From contig CAZHRJ010000114.1 of assembly GCA_964534765.1 (NCBI GenBank), positions 1 to 9,373 on the forward strand: a stretch of DNA of 9,373 nt, in the 5' to 3' direction. Under the pieces are notes generated by a model. That model had not been told where the DNA came from, made no database searches, and saw nothing but the letters and a program-made list of their open reading frames with translations. Shown here piece by piece: positions 7,198 to 9,373 of the stretch; position 1 is the stretch's first letter; each line of letters opens with the position of its first letter. The translations under genes were made by a program, and so were the position numbers. This stretch comes from CAZHRJ01 sp964534765 (GTDB lineage Bacteria > Lindowbacteria > 2-12-FULL-62-27).

Positions 7198-7309
7198 AGA
7201 CCATGGAGGGGCTGTGCCGGCGAGTGCCACGGATGGCAACGGTTCGCCGGCCTAGGCCGCCGAATCCCTGCCATCCAGGGCAATCGTTGACGCAGACCTT
7301 CCATGGTCT
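7198..7309. repeat. 112-bp imperfect inverted repeat (long dyad) at the glycosyltransferase 3' end
   Basis: Two 56-bp arms (7198-7253 and 7254-7309) are reverse complements at 43 of 56 positions, without gaps (hand count). The ends are AGACCATGG on each side, the middle contains GGATGGCA in both arms, and the centre is GGCCTAGGCC at 7249-7258. The right arm encodes the last 18 residues of the glycosyltransferase, and the dyad centre lies within its TAG stop (7254-7252). The left arm fills most of the gap before the DCC gene. No T-run follows, so it is not a classic intrinsic terminator. It could be an mRNA hairpin, a palindromic (MITE- or REP-like) insert, or an old inverted duplication. Confidence 0.8.
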
Positions 7310-8397
7310 GGGCACAGTTGCGATCCAATCAGGCCGCGATAAAATTCGTCAATTCGGGGTAAAATCCTGGCTTGATCAAATCGCTCCGCAGCGGCCTGGC
7401 CCGCGGTTGAAACAGCGGCCGCCCGGTCCGGATCTCGTATCAATTCTCCCACGGCTGACGTGAATTTCGCCACATCACCCGCTGGACACATGATCGCATG
7501 CGGCGCGGCTTCCCGAATCGACGCCAGATCACTCACCACGGCCGGTACACCAGATGCCTGCGCCTGGAGCAAAGCCTGTGGGATGCCTTCGTTCGCGGTC
7601 GACGGAAAAAGAAATACGTCCAGCGCCCAGAATATCTCCTCGACAGGCTCGACGTGCCCCAGAAACGTCATGCGCCCGGCCAGACCCGCCTGGGATGCGG
7701 CGCCCTCCATCGCCGCACGGCTGGGTCCGTCCCCAGCCACCACAAAATGCGCGGCCGGTGTCGCCGCGGCGATTTTCACAAAATCGTATATCCCCTTCCA
7801 ACTCCGGATCACAAACACCCCACCGACCACCGGCCGGTCCAGCGGCAAATGATAGTTTCGCCGGACGGTTTCCTTCATTGCCGGATTGGGACGAAATCGG
7901 GCCCGGTCAACGCCGGTGGCGATGCAGGTCACTTTCTGCGCCTCGATTCCGGCTGATAGGAATCCTTCACGGATGTCTTCGCTTGTCGTGCAGATCGCGT
8001 CGGTAAACCATCGATAAGGGAAAAAGTTTCTAACGGGAGTCGACAGGTGTCGCGTTCGGACAATACGCGGCCGCGGCGTCAGGGACCGGGTGGCCCAGCC
8101 CACTACCCAGCTGTCAATCGAACTGTGGGTGACGATCAGATCGGCCTGCCGCTCACGAATCAGCCGGCGCAGATTGAGGATGCTCAGGACGTCAAGCGGT
8201 CCACGAAAAGAAACCGCTTCGGTCGGAATCTGGCTACGCTTCGATCGCTGAAATATCTCTGAATACTTCGGCGCCCAGAGCTGGACGCGCCAGCCCATCT
8301 TCGGAAGGGCTTTCAGTTCCGTGACAATGCGGATTTCCTGCCCGCCCCAGGCCATTGAACTTTCCGTATGGACGAGAAGCGGTTCCGGTCGACTCAT
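7252..8397 (-). CDS. Glycosyltransferase family 4 (GT-B), probably surface glycan/LPS
   Basis: A 381-aa GT-B glycosyltransferase of the GT4/Glycos_transf_1 type, which moves a sugar from a nucleotide donor to a lipid or glycan acceptor at the cytoplasmic membrane face. The N-terminal acceptor domain begins LLVHTESSMAWGGQEIRI (7-24); WGGQEIRI resembles a group associated with lipopolysaccharide core assembly (family knowledge, not tested). The C-terminal donor domain shows GVFVIRSWKGIYDF (193-206), FVVAGDGPSR (218-227), FLGHVEPVEEIFWALDVF (245-262) and PSTANEGIPQALLQAQASGVPAV (265-287). In the EX7E motif the first Glu is Glu270, and the second position is Gln278. The ATG at 8397 puts the first beta strand in its usual place. 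A longer frame to 8505 would run through the divergent promoter region. The last 18 residues (from about Asp364) lie in the long inverted repeat and look like a non-family tail. Confidence 0.9.
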   Translation of the reverse strand: MSRPEPLLVHTESSMAWGGQEIRIVTELKALPKMGWRVQLWAPKYSEIFQRSKRSQIPTEAVSFRGPLDVLSILNLRRLIRERQADLIVTHSSIDSWVVGWATRSLTPRPRIVRTRHLSTPVRNFFPYRWFTDAICTTSEDIREGFLSAGIEAQKVTCIATGVDRARFRPNPAMKETVRRNYHLPLDRPVVGGVFVIRSWKGIYDFVKIAAATPAAHFVVAGDGPSRAAMEGAASQAGLAGRMTFLGHVEPVEEIFWALDVFLFPSTANEGIPQALLQAQASGVPAVVSDLASIREAAPHAIMCPAGDVAKFTSAVGELIRDPDRAAAVSTAGQAAAERFDQARILPRIDEFYRGLIGSQLCPDHGRSASTIALDGRDSAA

Positions 8398-8403
8398 TCC
8401 CGC

Positions 8404-8432
8404 ATCGTAGGTCACACGGTGGAGGCCGTCAA
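8404..8432 (-). promoter_or_regulatory. Possible sigma70-like promoter for the minus-strand run
   Basis: On the minus strand, TTGACG (8432-8427) and TACGAT (8409-8404) are separated by 17 nt. Transcription would begin about at the glycosyltransferase ATG, implying little or no leader, which is a reason for caution. A second candidate -10, TATAGT at 8490-8485, lies further upstream without a good -35. Confidence 0.35.
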
Positions 8433-8464
8433 GAAACGAACACCGCGAACACCGGAGGTCGGGA

Positions 8465-8492
8465 TTGACAATAGCGGGGCACGAACTATACA
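8465..8492 (+). promoter_or_regulatory. Sigma70-like promoter of the SPFH gene
   Basis: A perfect TTGACA -35 (8465-8470) is followed after 16 nt by TATACA (8487-8492). The predicted start near 8499 leaves a leader of about 30 nt before the ATG at 8531. This also argues against a TTG start at 8465, since that codon would be the -35 box. Confidence 0.6.
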
Positions 8493-8514
8493 GGCTCAGA
8501 AACATTCATAAAAA

Positions 8515-8522
8515 AGAAGGGA
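8515..8522 (+). promoter_or_regulatory. Ribosome-binding site of the SPFH gene
   Basis: AGAAGGGA sits 8 nt before the ATG at 8531. It decides this start over in-frame upstream codons. Confidence 0.7.
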
Positions 8523-8530
8523 CGGTACGC

Positions 8531-9349
8531 ATGGACGACAAACTTAATGAAATGGTTCAGATGGCCGTAAAAATGGCGCTCGTGCTGGTAATCCTCATGA
8601 TTCTTCTGGGTGGCTTTGTGCTCATCGGCGCCGGAGAAAAGGGCGTGGTTCTGCGGTTCGGGGCCGTTCAGGACAGGATCATGAGCGAGGGCCTGAATTT
8701 TAAAATCCCGCTGATCGAATCTGTGGAAAAAATCGACGTCAAAGTTCAGAAAGAACAGGCCGCAGCTTCGGCGTCATCCAAGGATCTCCAGGAAGTTCGG
8801 ACCACGGTGGCGGTGAACTTTCATATCGTGCCGGACAAGGTCAACCGACTCTGGCAGACGATCGGCGGAGATTTCAAGAACCGGATTATTGATCCCGCCA
8901 TCCAGGAGGCGGTCAAGGCCACAACCGCCAAGTATACGGCGGAGGAATTGGTGACCAAACGGCAACTCGTGAAGGATGACATCACTCAGGTGCTCGGTCT
9001 TAGGCTTTCGAAGGAATTTCTCGTCGTCGATGAGGTGTCGCTTACCGATTTCCATTTCTCCGAATCTTTCAGCGCCGCCGTCGAAGCCAAGGTCAAGGCG
9101 GAGCAGGAGGCGCTGACGGCAAAGAACCGGCTGGAGCAGGTAAAATACGAAGCGGAACAGCGGGTGACACAGGCCAAGGGCGAGGCCGAGGCGATCCGGA
9201 TTCAGGTCGAAGCCATCCGCGTGCAGGGGGGGAAGGAGTATGTCCAGTTGAAGGCTATCGAAAAATGGGATGGCAACCTTCCCCAGCTTGTGTCGGCTAA
9301 CGCGCCGATGCCGTTCATTGATGTGTCAGGCAAAATCGGCAAAGAGTGA
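8531..9349 (+). CDS. SPFH/prohibitin-family membrane protein
   Basis: A 272-aa member of the SPFH (stomatin, prohibitin, flotillin, HflK/C) superfamily. Such proteins assemble into membrane-associated rings or microdomain scaffolds and often modulate membrane proteases such as FtsH; a specific partner cannot be read from here. One transmembrane segment spans about residues 12-34 (AVKMALVLVILMILLGGFVLIGA). The SPFH domain then starts with AGEKGVVLRFGAVQDRIMSEGLNFKIPLIESV (34-65), typical of prohibitins, and contains VNFHIVPDKV, IIDPAIQEAVKATTAKYTAEEL (119-140) and EVSLTDFHFSESFSAAVEAK (168-187). A charged Glu/Ala/Lys-rich coiled coil follows at about 182-235. The C-terminal AIEKWDGNLPQLV is also common in bacterial prohibitins. 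It has its own promoter, diverges from the glycosyltransferase, and ends 24 nt from the window edge with no terminator seen. An HflC assignment is less likely because no HflK partner is visible. Confidence 0.92.
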   Translation: MDDKLNEMVQMAVKMALVLVILMILLGGFVLIGAGEKGVVLRFGAVQDRIMSEGLNFKIPLIESVEKIDVKVQKEQAAASASSKDLQEVRTTVAVNFHIVPDKVNRLWQTIGGDFKNRIIDPAIQEAVKATTAKYTAEELVTKRQLVKDDITQVLGLRLSKEFLVVDEVSLTDFHFSESFSAAVEAKVKAEQEALTAKNRLEQVKYEAEQRVTQAKGEAEAIRIQVEAIRVQGGKEYVQLKAIEKWDGNLPQLVSANAPMPFIDVSGKIGKE

Positions 9350-9373
9350 CGGATTCGGCTCGACTTGGCTTGA

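Noticed and set aside
7198..7309. Rho-independent terminator
   Set aside because: The dyad is long and imperfect, and no T-run follows it on the transcribed strand, so a classic intrinsic terminator is not supported.
7128..7463. Opposed small open frames with similar peptides on both strands near 7200-7310
   Set aside because: The similarity is a direct result of the inverted repeat. Both frames overlap well-supported genes, so I treat it as DNA structure and not as two genes.
9350..9373. Terminator or further gene after the SPFH gene
   Set aside because: Only 24 nt remain, with no stem-loop or start visible.

Overview
The window looks like a GC-rich chromosomal stretch from a Gram-negative (diderm) bacterium. 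The evidence is a glycosyltransferase of the kind used for lipopolysaccharide or other cell-surface glycans, a PcnB-type poly(A) polymerase, an ATP-grasp succinyl-CoA synthetase, and Sec-exported proteins. I cannot name the species. A proteobacterial or Nitrospirota-like lineage would fit, but that is inference. No tRNA, rRNA, CRISPR array, transposase or phage gene is visible.

Layout. Eight genes lie on the minus strand in one compact run, read from right to left. They are a GT4 glycosyltransferase (8397-7252), a DCC/DUF393 thiol-disulfide oxidoreductase-like protein (7188-6826), pcnB (6807-5422), sucC (5425-4289), sucD (4278-3379), an unknown exported or anchored protein of 186 aa (3365-2805), a secreted lectin-like plus TPR protein of about 722 aa (2754 or 2808 to 586), and a paralogue of its N-terminal domain that runs off the left edge (608-1). 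Gaps are mostly under 20 nt, and several genes overlap (pcnB/sucC by ATGA, the last pair by 23 nt), so they are probably co-transcribed at least in blocks. One gene, an SPFH/prohibitin-family membrane protein (8531-9349), is divergent on the plus strand behind a good sigma70-like promoter.

How the genes work together. SucC and SucD are the beta and alpha subunits of succinyl-CoA synthetase in the TCA cycle. PcnB adds 3' poly(A) tails to RNA and is translationally coupled to sucC. The glycosyltransferase and DCC protein have no obvious metabolic link to these. The last three minus-strand genes form an uncharacterised exported cluster: a small anchored protein, then two tandem paralogues sharing a beta-rich, concanavalin/LamG-like domain, the first of which also carries nine kinesin-light-chain-type TPR units of 41-43 residues.

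The least explained signals are a 112-bp imperfect inverted repeat at 7198-7309, whose dyad centre falls inside the stop codon of the glycosyltransferase, and the lectin-like/TPR tandem pair. I found no clear evidence of a defence or mobile system.
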